This document shows, one piece after another, positions 33,476-42,802 of a DNA stretch of 64,000 nucleotides. The notes under the pieces were generated by a model, which saw nothing but the letters and a program-made list of their open reading frames with translations, was not told where the DNA came from and did not search any database. The translations under genes were made by a program, and so were the position numbers. Each line of letters starts with the position of its first letter. The first letter of the stretch is position 1. This stretch comes from an uncultured Clostridia bacterium (GTDB lineage: Bacteria > Bacillota > Clostridia > Christensenellales > UBA1242), in assembly GCA_934747385.1 (NCBI GenBank), contig CAKVGK010000002.1, positions 124,001-188,000 on the forward strand, given 5' to 3'.

Positions 33476-34876
33476 ATGAGTTTACTTTCAAAATGTCTTA
33501 TGAAAATTAAAACCTACCCAGGAACAGGTTATTTCGATGAAGAGTACGAAACAGGCGAGAACAACATTCACGTTGTTGTTAAAGATGGCAAATATGGTTT
33601 GCTTGACACAGACACAAGAAAATTGTTGGTTGCACTTAAATACACTCGAATTTCGTCTTATAACGAAGGTTTGGCTTCAGCGTGCGGAGAGGACTTGAAA
33701 TGGGGTTTTATTAACAAATCTGGCAAGACTATAATTCCTTTTGTCTACGAAGATGCGTCACCATTTATGAACGGCATAGCAAGAGTTAAAATCAATGGTA
33801 AATATGGTTATTTGGACAATCAAAACAAAGGCGTAATTTATCCAAATTATAAGCACATAGATTTGTTTAGAGACCATGTTGCAAGGGCATGTGTTGATGC
33901 CAGCAATGTTAAGAGAATGGATAACATTTTCCCACAAGACAGGTGGTATTTAATTAACGATTTTGGCGACAATCTAACACCTTCTGGCTACGATTTTATT
34001 GAGTATGGCAGTGAAGGCTTTTTCTCAGTTAGAGAAAAAAATAAATGGGGTTTTATTAACCAATATGGCAAAAAAATTACGGACGTTAAGTTCACTGCTG
34101 TTAAAGAATTCAAAAATGGTTTTGCACCAGTTTGTCATAATGGCAAATGGGGCTTCATCAACAAATTTGGTGAAAAGGTTATTCCTTGCAGATATGATGA
34201 CGTTACATTGTATTTCAACAACGACATTGCCTGTGTCAAATTGAATGGCAGAGCAGGTTGCATAAATTCAAAAGGTAAAGTGATTGTTCCATGCGTTTTG
34301 TTTAGCGAAGTGAACGACGACCCAAATGAATATGAATTAACAATGAGAACTTTGAAAAAGATTTACACAATGAAAGTTGATTCTGTTAAATCAAAAACCG
34401 CCAAAGAAAATTTGATTAAACAATTCACAAAGGAAAAGGCTTTGCTTGACTCCGCTTTTGAAACTTGCAAAAATTATGTTACAACTTCAATTCAAAAGAA
34501 AGAGGAACAAGACCAATTCCGCAGAGATTGCCTTGACGTAATCAATGGCGTAGAAAAACAGGTTGAAAAACCAGAAGAAGAAACAAAACAAGTTGAAGCA
34601 GTTGAAAATGTTCCAGAACAAGAAACAACTGAACAAAATTTTGAACAACTTGAAATGCCTTTGGAAGAAACTAGTTCAATTGAGCAAGAAAAACTTGTGA
34701 ACAAACTTGCCAACAAAACTGAAAATAAAGAAGTTGAAACTGAAGTTGAAGAGTTATACATAGGCGAACTTGACGATTCATATTTTAAAGATGAAAACTC
34801 AGCGGAAACCGACGAACAACTTCAACAAGACGACACAAACACTCAAACAGAAAATGAAGACGAACACAGTTTGTAA
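33476..34876 (+). CDS. WG-repeat protein with acidic tail
   Basis: 466 residues. About six WG-type beta repeats between residues 30 and 280 (KWGFINKSGKTIIPF, KYGYLDNQ, KWGFINQYGKKI, KWGFINKFGEKVIP), expected to fold as a propeller or stacked sheets for protein or wall contacts. Then a helical stretch and a long Glu/Gln-rich acidic tail (about 360-466). No signal peptide, so probably cytoplasmic. Monocistronic. The specific function is unknown; many relatives are surface-associated, but here no export signal is seen. Confidence 0.85.
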   Translation: MSLLSKCLMKIKTYPGTGYFDEEYETGENNIHVVVKDGKYGLLDTDTRKLLVALKYTRISSYNEGLASACGEDLKWGFINKSGKTIIPFVYEDASPFMNGIARVKINGKYGYLDNQNKGVIYPNYKHIDLFRDHVARACVDASNVKRMDNIFPQDRWYLINDFGDNLTPSGYDFIEYGSEGFFSVREKNKWGFINQYGKKITDVKFTAVKEFKNGFAPVCHNGKWGFINKFGEKVIPCRYDDVTLYFNNDIACVKLNGRAGCINSKGKVIVPCVLFSEVNDDPNEYELTMRTLKKIYTMKVDSVKSKTAKENLIKQFTKEKALLDSAFETCKNYVTTSIQKKEEQDQFRRDCLDVINGVEKQVEKPEEETKQVEAVENVPEQETTEQNFEQLEMPLEETSSIEQEKLVNKLANKTENKEVETEVEELYIGELDDSYFKDENSAETDEQLQQDDTNTQTENEDEHSL

Positions 34877-34902
34877 ACAAATTTGAATTAAATTAAAAAA
34901 AC

Positions 34903-34980
34903 AAGCAACTATATAAATGAAATTATTTGAAATTATTTCTTGAATATTTTACAAATAATAACATTTTAGTTGCTTTTTTT
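34903..34980 (+). terminator. Terminator of the WG-repeat gene
   Basis: AAGCAACTA/TAGTTGCTT stem with a 55-base AT-rich loop and seven Ts. The long loop makes it weaker than others here. Confidence 0.55.
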
Positions 34981-34998
34981 ATGGCAGTTTTGTAAAAT
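34970..34998 (+). promoter_or_regulatory. Promoter of ppdK
   Basis: TTGCTT, 17 bp, TAAAAT preceded by TG; the -35 lies inside the upstream terminator arm. Confidence 0.45.
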
Positions 34999-35023
34999 CT
35001 AAGGGTATTTTAAAAGGAGATTT

Positions 35024-37666
35024 ATGAAAAAGTACGTTTACTTATTCAGTGAAGGCGACGCCTCAATGCGTGAATTGCTTGGCGGCAAAGGCGCAAACCT
35101 TGCTGAAATGACAAAAATTGGTTTGCCAGTGCCACAAGGCTTTACAATTTCAACAGAAGCCTGCACACAATATTACGAGGATGGCAGACAAATCAATGCT
35201 AGTATTCAAGCAGAAATTATGGAATACATTGCCAAAATGGAACAAATCACTGGCAAAAAATTTGGTGATAAAGAAAATCCATTGTTGGTTTCAGTTCGTT
35301 CTGGTGCTAGGGCATCAATGCCGGGCATGATGGACACAATTTTGAACCTTGGTTTGAATGATGAAGTTGTTGAAACTTTGTCACGCAAAAGCGGCAACCC
35401 ACGTTGGGCATATGACTGCTACCGCAGATTTATTCAAATGTTCGGTGATGTTGTTATGGAAGTTGGCAAAAAGTATTTTGAAAAACTTATCGACCAACTT
35501 AAGGAACGCAAGGGTTACACAAGTGACCTTGATATGGACGCAAATGACTTAAAAGAACTTGCAAACGAATTTAAGGCAGAATACAAAAAGCAATTGGGCA
35601 AAGACTTCCCAGTAGACCCAAAGGAACAACTTTTTGAAGCAATCAAAGCCGTATTCCGCAGTTGGGACAATCCACGCGCAAATATCTATCGTATGGACCA
35701 CGACATTCCATATAGTTGGGGCACAGCAGTTAACGTTCAAATGATGGCTTTCGGCAATATGGGCGAAACTTCTGGCACAGGCGTTGCATTCACACGCAAC
35801 CCAGCCACAGGCGAAAAGGGCTTGATGGGCGAATTTTTGATGAACGCACAAGGCGAAGACGTTGTTGCCGGCGTGCGCACTCCAATGCCTATCAGCAAAA
35901 TGGCAGAAATTTTGCCAGAATGTTATGAACAATTTAAACAAATTTGCGACACTCTTGAGCATCACTATCGTGATATGCAAGATATGGAATTTACAATTGA
36001 AGACAAAAAACTTTACATGCTTCAAACTCGTAACGGCAAACGCACTGCTGCCGCTGCAATCAAAATTGCTTGTGATTTGATTGATGAAGGTATGATTAGC
36101 GAAAAAGAAGCATTGATGCAAATTGATGCTAAATCTCTCGATATGCTTTTGCACCCACAATTTGATGCGGAAGCCCTTAAAAATGCCGATAAATACAATG
36201 TTGTTGGCAAAGGTATTGCTGCAAGCCCAGGCGCCGCTGCTGGCACAATCGTGTTCACAGCAGAAGACGCTGTAAAAGAGGGCAAAGCAGGCAAAAAAGT
36301 TGTGCTTGTTCGTCTTGAAACCAGCCCAGAAGATATTGAAGGCATGAAATTCAGCCAAGGTATCTTAACTGTTCGTGGTGGTCAAACTTCTCACGCTGCC
36401 GTTGTTGCTCGTGGTATGGGCACTTGCTGCGTTTCTGGTTGCGGCGAAATCAAAATGGATGAGGAAAACAAATGCTTCACACTTGCTGGCAAAGTTTATC
36501 ACGAGGGTGATGGCTTGTCACTTGATGGTACAACTGGCAAAATTTATGATTGCATTATCAAAACAGTTCCTGCAGACCCTAACAGTGGTTATTTCGGTCG
36601 TATTATGCGCTTGGCAGACAAATATAAAGCGCTTGGCGTAAAAACAAATGCGGACACTCCAAAAGACGCTCAACGCGCTGCAGAACTTGGAGCTCAAGGC
36701 ATTGGTTTGTGCCGTACAGAACATATGTTCTTTGACCCTGCTCGTATTGGTGCATTCCGTGAAATGATTTGTGCCGACACTGTTGAAGAACGCGAACACG
36801 CACTTTCAAAAATTGAACCTATGCAACAAGCAGACTTTGAAGGCTTGATGGAAGCACTTAAAGGTCAACCTGTTACAATCCGTTTCTTGGATCCACCTCT
36901 TCACGAATTTGTTCCAACAAGTGAAGAAGATATTGAAGCCCTTGCAAAAACACAAGGCAAAACAGTTGCTCAAATCAAACAACTTATTGCAGATTTGCAT
37001 GAATTTAACCCAATGATGGGACATCGTGGTTGCCGTTTGGCAGTTACTTACCCAGAAATTGCCGTTATGCAAACAAAAGCAGTCATCAAGGCAGCAATCG
37101 CTGTTCAAAATCGTCATCCAGATTGGAAAGTTGTTCCAGAAATTATGATTCCACTTGTTGGCGACATCAAGGAACTTCAATTTGTTAAACGAGTTGTTGT
37201 TGACACAGCAGACAAGGTTATTGCTGATGCAAAATCAAATCTTAAATATGAAGTTGGCACAATGATTGAAATTCCACGTGCTGCTTTAACTGCTGATGAA
37301 ATTGCAAAAGATGCTGATTTCTTCTGCTTTGGCACAAACGATTTGACTCAAATGACATTCGGCTTCAGCCGTGATGATGCTGGCAAATTCTTGCCATCAT
37401 ACTACGCAAACAAAATTTATGAAAGTGACCCATTTGCGCGTCTTGATACAAACGGCGTTGGCAAACTTATGGAGCTTTCAATTCAACTTGGAAAATCAAC
37501 CAATCCAAAACTTCACACTGGTATTTGTGGCGAACATGGTGGAGACCCTTCAAGTATTGAATTCTGCCACAAAATTGGCCTTGATTATGTAAGTTGCTCT
37601 CCATATCGCGTTCCAATCGCTCGTTTGGCTGCAGCACAGGCTAATATTAAATTTCCAAGGAAATAA
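35024..37666 (+). CDS. ppdK: Pyruvate, phosphate dikinase
   Basis: Interconverts pyruvate + ATP + Pi and PEP + AMP + PPi; in fermenting clostridia it serves PPi-linked glycolysis or gluconeogenesis. 880 residues. N-terminal ATP-grasp (GGKGANLAEM, SVRSGARASMPGMMDTI), central phospho-His domain with GGQTSHAAVVARGMG, and C-terminal PEP-binding barrel with SGTGVAFTR in the first part and ICGEHGGDP (catalytic Cys) near the end. AAAAGGAGA site. Followed by a terminator, so monocistronic. Confidence 0.98.
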   Translation: MKKYVYLFSEGDASMRELLGGKGANLAEMTKIGLPVPQGFTISTEACTQYYEDGRQINASIQAEIMEYIAKMEQITGKKFGDKENPLLVSVRSGARASMPGMMDTILNLGLNDEVVETLSRKSGNPRWAYDCYRRFIQMFGDVVMEVGKKYFEKLIDQLKERKGYTSDLDMDANDLKELANEFKAEYKKQLGKDFPVDPKEQLFEAIKAVFRSWDNPRANIYRMDHDIPYSWGTAVNVQMMAFGNMGETSGTGVAFTRNPATGEKGLMGEFLMNAQGEDVVAGVRTPMPISKMAEILPECYEQFKQICDTLEHHYRDMQDMEFTIEDKKLYMLQTRNGKRTAAAAIKIACDLIDEGMISEKEALMQIDAKSLDMLLHPQFDAEALKNADKYNVVGKGIAASPGAAAGTIVFTAEDAVKEGKAGKKVVLVRLETSPEDIEGMKFSQGILTVRGGQTSHAAVVARGMGTCCVSGCGEIKMDEENKCFTLAGKVYHEGDGLSLDGTTGKIYDCIIKTVPADPNSGYFGRIMRLADKYKALGVKTNADTPKDAQRAAELGAQGIGLCRTEHMFFDPARIGAFREMICADTVEEREHALSKIEPMQQADFEGLMEALKGQPVTIRFLDPPLHEFVPTSEEDIEALAKTQGKTVAQIKQLIADLHEFNPMMGHRGCRLAVTYPEIAVMQTKAVIKAAIAVQNRHPDWKVVPEIMIPLVGDIKELQFVKRVVVDTADKVIADAKSNLKYEVGTMIEIPRAALTADEIAKDADFFCFGTNDLTQMTFGFSRDDAGKFLPSYYANKIYESDPFARLDTNGVGKLMELSIQLGKSTNPKLHTGICGEHGGDPSSIEFCHKIGLDYVSCSPYRVPIARLAAAQANIKFPRK

Positions 37667-37752
37667 TTGAAAATTATTTAAATAAATTTTGACGCGCTGC
37701 AGCACCAGCCAACCTCAAAATTTAATAGAAGTTTAATTAATCAATAAAAAAC

Positions 37753-37781
37753 AAAAATCTCTCGTTTTGAGAGATTTTTTT
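37753..37781 (+). terminator. Terminator of ppdK
   Basis: AAAAATCTCTC-GTTTT-GAGAGATTTTTT. Confidence 0.9.
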
Positions 37782-37829
37782 AATTATATTCAATAAAATT
37801 GTATTAAATCTATAAAGAAGTTATTTTAA

Positions 37830-37859
37830 TTGACAAGACAACAATCGTTAAGTTAATAT
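37830..37859 (+). promoter_or_regulatory. Promoter of the lipoprotein gene
   Basis: TTGACA with TAATAT at 18 bp; a better TATAAT lies at 21 bp. Confidence 0.55.
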
Positions 37860-37908
37860 AATAATATATTGTTTAAAATTATAAACAATATAAAAAAGGG
37901 AGGGAAAT

Positions 37909-38868
37909 ATGAAAGGTAAAAAATTATTGTCGGTATTGGCAGTCGGTGCGCTTGTGGCACCATTGGCGCTTTGTTTTGCTGGTTGCAAAAAAAAGGATAA
38001 AAAGTTTGATATTAATGCTAAAGAAGTTTACGCTGTGTCAGCAGTTTCAAGTGTAAATTATTTGATGAATTTAGAGCAAGATAGTGTAGGCATTAAAACT
38101 ACAAATATTAAATATGCTAATTCGATAGCATCGGCAACAGAAAGACCATCGGCTTTGTCTAATTCTGATGTGGAGAGCATTAAAGATTGCTTGGAACTTT
38201 TTGATTCAGCCATTGAAAGTGGCAAGGTTAGCCAAACAACAGCAAAAAATGATAATCCTACCGATGAATTTGCAACATATACTTTTGTTATGACTATCAA
38301 TTTGCCAGGGTTGAATGAAAGTTTTAAAATGTACTATAATGAAGTTGAAACTAAAACCAATCGTAAAATTGAAGACGAAAAAGAAGAGGTTGAAGTATCA
38401 ACCACACTTGAAGGGGTTATGGCGGTTGGAGAAACTCGTTTTGATATGACTGGGAAACGTGAATTTGAACAAGAAGGCAACGAAAAGGAATCTTCAATTG
38501 AATTTACAACAAAAAGCAGAACAAACAGCCAAAACTATGTTGTGATTGAACAATCTGTTGAAGAAGAAAATGGGGAAACAGAACTTGAATATGAATATCA
38601 AGTTTTCAATAACGGAACAAAAGTTTTGGATTTGGAAACAGAAATCGAGTTCGAAAATGACAAAATTGAACTTGAATTTAAATTAAAGAATTTAACAAGT
38701 GGCATGTTGGAAGAAACATTGTATAAAATAACAAAAGGAAATGCGAAAGATGCATTCAATGTTAGTTACACTGTTAACAACACAACAGACACATTTGTTG
38801 CACAAAAAACAACAACAGGATACACATTTACTTATTCCAATCACTATAGTGAAGAAATTAAGTTTTAA
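37909..38868 (+). CDS. Lipoprotein of unknown function
   Basis: 319 residues. Basic N-terminus (MKGKK), hydrophobic core and lipobox ending FAGC (Cys about residue 25) indicate lipidation and surface anchoring. The rest is Glu/Lys/Thr-rich with repeated beta-strand-like stretches and no known domain. Base composition is as in neighbours. AGGGAGG site. Bounded by two terminators with the same TCTCTC/GAGAGA stem. Confidence 0.8.
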   Translation: MKGKKLLSVLAVGALVAPLALCFAGCKKKDKKFDINAKEVYAVSAVSSVNYLMNLEQDSVGIKTTNIKYANSIASATERPSALSNSDVESIKDCLELFDSAIESGKVSQTTAKNDNPTDEFATYTFVMTINLPGLNESFKMYYNEVETKTNRKIEDEKEEVEVSTTLEGVMAVGETRFDMTGKREFEQEGNEKESSIEFTTKSRTNSQNYVVIEQSVEEENGETELEYEYQVFNNGTKVLDLETEIEFENDKIELEFKLKNLTSGMLEETLYKITKGNAKDAFNVSYTVNNTTDTFVAQKTTTGYTFTYSNHYSEEIKF

Positions 38869-38886
38869 TTTATTTAAAGTTTAGTT

Positions 38887-38918
38887 AAAAAAAATCTCTC
38901 ATCACGAGAGATTTTTTT
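38887..38918 (+). terminator. Terminator of the lipoprotein gene
   Basis: AAATCTCTC-ATCAC-GAGAGATTT followed by Ts. Confidence 0.85.
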
Positions 38919-38941
38919 ATGCGATGTTAAATTTATTTAGA

Positions 38942-38971
38942 TTAAAAAACACAAGTTGCATAAACTTGTGT
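38942..38971 (-). terminator. Terminator of the tRNA unit
   Basis: On the minus strand ACACAAGTT/AACTTGTGT with 5-base loop and six Ts, just past the CCA of tRNA-Leu. Confidence 0.8.
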
Positions 38972-38978
38972 TTTCAAA

Positions 38979-39064
38979 TGGTCCCGAAGGTCGGGGTCGA
39001 ACCGACATGATATTGCTATCGCAAGATTTTGAGTCTTGTGCGTCTGCCATTTCGCCACTTCGGG
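38979..39064 (-). tRNA. tRNA-Leu(CAA)
   Basis: On the minus strand CCCGAAG and CTTCGGG form the acceptor stem; anticodon loop CTCAAAA gives CAA (reads UUG); the long variable arm is as expected for Leu. T-arm GGTTCGACCCC. CCA is encoded. Confidence 0.95.
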
Positions 39065-39070
39065 ATATTT

Positions 39071-39145
39071 TGGAGGCACCAACCAGATTTGAACTGGTGA
39101 GTGAAGGTTTTGCAGACCTTTGCCTTACCACTTGGCGATGGTGCC
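39071..39145 (-). tRNA. tRNA-Cys(GCA)
   Basis: GGCACCA/TGGTGCC acceptor stem, anticodon loop CTGCAAA giving GCA, T-arm with GTTCAAATC, CCA encoded. It precedes tRNA-Leu by 6 bases in the same transcript. Confidence 0.95.
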
Positions 39146-39167
39146 ATATTGTGCTTAAAACTCTATT

Positions 39168-39196
39168 AGTATATATGAAAAAATAAAAAAAAGCAA
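39168..39196 (-). promoter_or_regulatory. Promoter of tRNA-Cys/tRNA-Leu
   Basis: Minus strand TTGCTT (39196-39191), 17 bp, TATACT (39173-39168), about 20 bases before tRNA-Cys. Confidence 0.7.
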
Positions 39197-39371
39197 CACT
39201 TTTTGTTAAAGTTTTTAAAAATAGTTGCCCAATTTAATTTTAATAACAATTTAAATTTATTATTTGTTTTTATGTTGTTGTATATAGCATTAAAGCATAT
39301 CTTAGTAAACCAATTTACAAATTTGTCTTTTTTTGAGTTATATGATACTATAAACAATATAGAGAGGAGTT

Positions 39372-39668
39372 ATGGAAAATAATTTGAATTTAGATGAAAA
39401 AATAAAACTAAATATTAGAAAAATTTATAAAGGGCAATTAGCTATAGAAGATTATATTGATACACAGTATATAAATCCAAAACCTATGATTGTAGTAGAG
39501 TTGAATAAAAAAATCTATAATTATAGAATGCTTAAGCCGACGCTAAGCAAAGAAGAATTGCTTAAATTAACAGATAGTGTTTGTGAATACATGGAAAAAG
39601 CGTATGACGAATTGGGACGGGAGAACTTTACTTTTTACGATGATGGCGACGTAAATTACAATGGTTAA
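39372..39668 (+). CDS. Hypothetical protein
   Basis: 98 residues, no recognised domain. Charged, Lys/Asn/Tyr-rich, with an IVVELNKKIYNYRML strand and a helical second half ending DDGDVNYNG. Richer in ATA and AGA codons than surrounding housekeeping genes, which could mark recent acquisition. GAGGAG site and own terminator. Confidence 0.7.
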   Translation: MENNLNLDEKIKLNIRKIYKGQLAIEDYIDTQYINPKPMIVVELNKKIYNYRMLKPTLSKEELLKLTDSVCEYMEKAYDELGRENFTFYDDGDVNYNG

Positions 39669-39695
39669 TATCAAAACTGCTAATATAAGTTAAAG

Positions 39696-39724
39696 AATTC
39701 GCAAAGTATTTGTGAATTTTTTTT
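39696..39724 (+). terminator. Terminator of the gene at 39372
   Basis: AATTCGCAAA-GTA-TTTGTGAATT (one G-T pair) with T-run. Confidence 0.8.
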
Positions 39725-39765
39725 GTCAGAAAAGTAAGAAAAAGTTTACTTTTTGGTTGTTTTGC

Positions 39766-39795
39766 TTGACTTGGGGAGGAATATTGCGGTAGAGT
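39766..39795 (+). promoter_or_regulatory. Possible promoter of the AbrB-ABC operon
   Basis: TTGACT, 18 bp, TAGAGT. An AAAGTAA/TTACTTT inverted repeat lies just upstream at about 39731-39752 and could bind the AbrB-like protein. Confidence 0.4.
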
Positions 39796-39821
39796 GGACG
39801 TATAAAATATAAGGAGAATGT

Positions 39822-40043
39822 ATGGCTGGAAAAAAGAAAGAACAGGACAAATTTTTGTGGACTGTAAAGGTGAGCGAAAAGGGACAGATTGTTATTCCAA
39901 AGCAGGCACGTGAAGAGTTTGATATTAAGGAAGGCGACACGCTTTTGTTGCTTGGTGATAAATCAAAAGGCATTGCTATTGCAAAATATGATGATTATTT
40001 AAAGTTTGCTGAAGCAATTTTTAAGGCAAACAAGGAGGAATAA
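39822..40043 (+). CDS. AbrB/SpoVT-type DNA-binding protein
   Basis: 73 residues with a swapped-hairpin AbrB domain: TVKVSEKGQIVIPKQAREEFDIKEGDTLLLL. A Lys-rich N-terminus precedes it. It is the first gene of an operon with an ABC-2-type transporter (ATG of the ATPase follows its TAA without a gap), so it probably controls transporter expression. Confidence 0.88.
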   Translation: MAGKKKEQDKFLWTVKVSEKGQIVIPKQAREEFDIKEGDTLLLLGDKSKGIAIAKYDDYLKFAEAIFKANKEE

Positions 40044-40760
40044 ATGTTAGAAATCAAAAATTTAACCAAAAAATATGGCGAAAAGGTGGCTGTTGACGAT
40101 TTGAGTTTGACCGTACAAACTGGGCAAATTTGTGCTTTTATCGGGCACAATGGCGCGGGCAAAACAACCACATTAAAGGCAATTGCTGGTATTTTAAATT
40201 TTGAACAAGGAGAAATTAAAATTGATGGCATTGACGTTAAGAAAAACCCAATGGAAGCAAAACGCATTTTGGCATATTTGCCAGATAATCCAGACTTGTA
40301 CGAATATTTAACCGGCATTGAATATCTTAATTTTATTGCCAACATTTTTAAAATGAGCGAAAGCGACCGCAAGCAAAAGATAGAGCAATACGCAAAGCGA
40401 ATTGGCATTTTTGACGCACTTCAAAACCAAATCTCTTCATATAGTCATGGTATGAAGCAAAAATTGGCGCTTGTGTCCGCACTAATTCACAGCCCACGCC
40501 TTTTGCTTTTAGATGAACCTTTTGTTGGACTTGACCCAATCAGCAGCCATGAAATGAAGTTGATTATGCAGGAAATGGCACAAAATGGTGCAACAATTTT
40601 CTATTCCACACACGTTTTGGATGTCGCAGAAAAAATTTGCGACCAAGTTGCAATCATCAAGCAAGGCAAACTGGTTGTTTTTGGCAAAATGGAAGAAGTA
40701 AAGGGCATGCAGAGCCTTGAAAATGTGTTCTTGGAGTTGGAAAATGACAAACACGATTAA
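40044..40760 (+). CDS. ABC transporter ATPase
   Basis: 238 residues; GHNGAGKTTT Walker A, YSHGMKQKLALVSAL signature (SHGMK in place of SGGQ, as in many ABC-2 exporters) and LLLLDEPFVGLDP Walker B, TH switch in FYSTHVLD. It pairs with the permease that overlaps its 3' end by 17 bases. Substrate unknown; this arrangement with an AbrB or GntR partner is common for bacteriocin, antibiotic or lipid export. Confidence 0.93.
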   Translation: MLEIKNLTKKYGEKVAVDDLSLTVQTGQICAFIGHNGAGKTTTLKAIAGILNFEQGEIKIDGIDVKKNPMEAKRILAYLPDNPDLYEYLTGIEYLNFIANIFKMSESDRKQKIEQYAKRIGIFDALQNQISSYSHGMKQKLALVSALIHSPRLLLLDEPFVGLDPISSHEMKLIMQEMAQNGATIFYSTHVLDVAEKICDQVAIIKQGKLVVFGKMEEVKGMQSLENVFLELENDKHD

Positions 40761-42336
40761 CCTCACCAAAATTTATATTAAGGAAACTTTAAGTCGCACA
40801 TTTAACATAAAGGGCAAAAAGAAATTCAGTTCCACAGCACTCATTGTCAGTCTATTATTTTTGCTTGTGGCGCTCAGCATGGGCTACAATATGTACCTCA
40901 TGGCAAAAAATATGGATACATTTGGCTTTGCCAAAAACATTCTTTTGGTGGGCAGCGTTTTTAGTGCTTTTATGGTGCTTATGCTCACAATAACCGACAC
41001 ACAAGGCTATTTTTACAAAACAAAAGACTTTGAAATGCTTTCCAGTTTGCCACTTAAACAAAGCGAAATAGTTATTTCAAAATTGTTGAGTTCGTATTTA
41101 ATCACAACAATTTATTCCTCAATGATTTTGCTCCCAACGTTTGTGGTTTATTTCATTTTTTGCAAAATAACAGTGGCAAATGTTGTGTTTGCTTTTCTTG
41201 CAATGTTGCTTGCACCAGCATTCAGCCAATTGTTGTGCAGCGTGTTTGCTTGGGCAATCAATGCAATATCTTCAAAAATGAAAAACAAAATGCTTATGCG
41301 CAGTATTTTAAGCGTCTTGTTTGCAATCGGCATTACAGTTGTAATCTATTTTGCAAACAGCAACACTATGACCGCCATGCTTTCAGTGGAAACACCTTTT
41401 TGGTTCAAAATTGTGTTTCCGTTTGCATATTTCTTGCAAAAAGCGTTGAGCGAAAGTTCAATTTTGCAATTCCTGATTTTTGTTGCTATCAGTTTGGCAT
41501 ATATGGCAATTACAATTGCCATAATTATGTTGGGCTACAATCGCATAAACAAAAATTTACTTGTGACCACTTCAAAAAAGCCGGCCAAACAAAAGCCAAT
41601 CACGCACAAGCAAAAATCGGTTGTAAGTTCGTTGTTGGGTAGGGAAGCGCGCGGCTTTGTGATGAGCCCAACCTATCTTATGAATGGCATAATGGGACCA
41701 TTGCTTGCAATTGTAATTTCGTTTATGATGTATGGCATTTATAAATCCGTACCAGTATCTGACCCAATTGTAACCAACATTTTTGTTGCACTGGAAGTGT
41801 TCACAGTTCCGCTTTGCCTTGGCATTGCACCAACAACCTCAGTTTCAATTTCAATGGAAGGCACCAAGTTTTTAAATTTAAAAAGCATGCCAGTGCGTTT
41901 TAAGGACATTGCCTCCAGCAAAATTTTGTTCAATTTATTGCTCAATTTGCCGTGTTTGCTTGTTGGTGAAATCGGCTTTTGTTTGCTGTTTAAACCAGGT
42001 TTCGTTTTAAGTTTAACGATAATTGTTTTTAGCCTTATTTATCTATTTATGTGTTCTGGGTTGGGACTGCTTATAAACTTGCGTTTCCCAAAACTCAATT
42101 GGACAAACGAGGCCCAAGCGTCAAAACAAGGTTTAAGTTTGCTCATTACAATGTTTATTGACATGGCTATTTGTTTGTTACCAATGATTCTGTACTTTGC
42201 CTTACTTGATCAAATTTCAACATTCAGTTTGGCTCTCTACATTGGATTGTTCTCAATTCCAGTTGTGGTTGCAGCGATTGTAATTTACATTCTTTTGGCA
42301 ACAATCGGCAACAAACTTTATCAAAAAATCAGTTAA
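40744..42336 (+). CDS. ABC-2-type permease
   Basis: 530 residues from the ATG at 40744, chosen because GGAG lies 6 bases upstream; an earlier start inside the ATPase is rejected. About twelve hydrophobic helices in two sets, separated by a hydrophilic loop near residues 280-300 (TSKKPAKQKPITHKQK). No ATPase motif. Forms an exporter with the preceding ATPase. Confidence 0.85.
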   Translation: MTNTINLTKIYIKETLSRTFNIKGKKKFSSTALIVSLLFLLVALSMGYNMYLMAKNMDTFGFAKNILLVGSVFSAFMVLMLTITDTQGYFYKTKDFEMLSSLPLKQSEIVISKLLSSYLITTIYSSMILLPTFVVYFIFCKITVANVVFAFLAMLLAPAFSQLLCSVFAWAINAISSKMKNKMLMRSILSVLFAIGITVVIYFANSNTMTAMLSVETPFWFKIVFPFAYFLQKALSESSILQFLIFVAISLAYMAITIAIIMLGYNRINKNLLVTTSKKPAKQKPITHKQKSVVSSLLGREARGFVMSPTYLMNGIMGPLLAIVISFMMYGIYKSVPVSDPIVTNIFVALEVFTVPLCLGIAPTTSVSISMEGTKFLNLKSMPVRFKDIASSKILFNLLLNLPCLLVGEIGFCLLFKPGFVLSLTIIVFSLIYLFMCSGLGLLINLRFPKLNWTNEAQASKQGLSLLITMFIDMAICLLPMILYFALLDQISTFSLALYIGLFSIPVVVAAIVIYILLATIGNKLYQKIS

Positions 42337-42391
42337 TATTGGCAAATAATTCAATAAAATTTCAGCATATATAAGTTGTCAAATTGCACAA

Positions 42392-42424
42392 AAAAAATGA
42401 CTATGAAACAATAGTCATTTTTTT
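42392..42424 (+). terminator. Terminator of the ABC operon
   Basis: AAATGACTAT-GAAACA-ATAGTCATTT with T-run. Confidence 0.85.
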
Positions 42425-42454
42425 ATACTAAATTATAACAAAACATTTGTTTTT

Positions 42455-42796
42455 CTATTTCAATTTAACTTTTATTGCCAACACACCATATTGTTTTTCA
42501 TTTTCAGTGGAGTAGAACTCATGATAAATTTTTTCAACTTCGCTTACAGTCAAACCATCAAAGCCAACTTGCTTCAATGGCAAACTGCTTGCCATTTGCT
42601 TGAATGAATTAAAGTGCAACAAATCTTCAACAACAACTTCAGATGTTTGGCTATTGTCGGCTTGGTTTGCAAAAATAATACAATCACCAATTTTAATTTT
42701 TTGGCGTTTTTCATCATTTAATCTAATTTCAAAAATCTTTGTGCCATTTTTAATTTTTTCAAAGTAAATTGTTTGCAAATTCATTGTATGTGTCAT
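42455..42796 (-). CDS. ASCH/PUA-like domain protein
   Basis: 113 residues from the ATG with TAGGTGA upstream. FEKIKNGTKIFEIRLNDEKR and KIKIGDCIIFANQ fit the ASCH fold, thought to bind RNA or modified nucleotides. Downstream in the same operon as the 235-residue unknown gene (6-base gap). Specific function not known. Confidence 0.8.
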   Translation of the reverse strand: MTHTMNLQTIYFEKIKNGTKIFEIRLNDEKRQKIKIGDCIIFANQADNSQTSEVVVEDLLHFNSFKQMASSLPLKQVGFDGLTVSEVEKIYHEFYSTENEKQYGVLAIKVKLK

Positions 42797-42802
42797 ATTC
42801 AC

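Noticed and set aside
38956..39186. ORF across the tRNA genes
   Set aside because: It is a by-product of the two tRNAs on the other strand.
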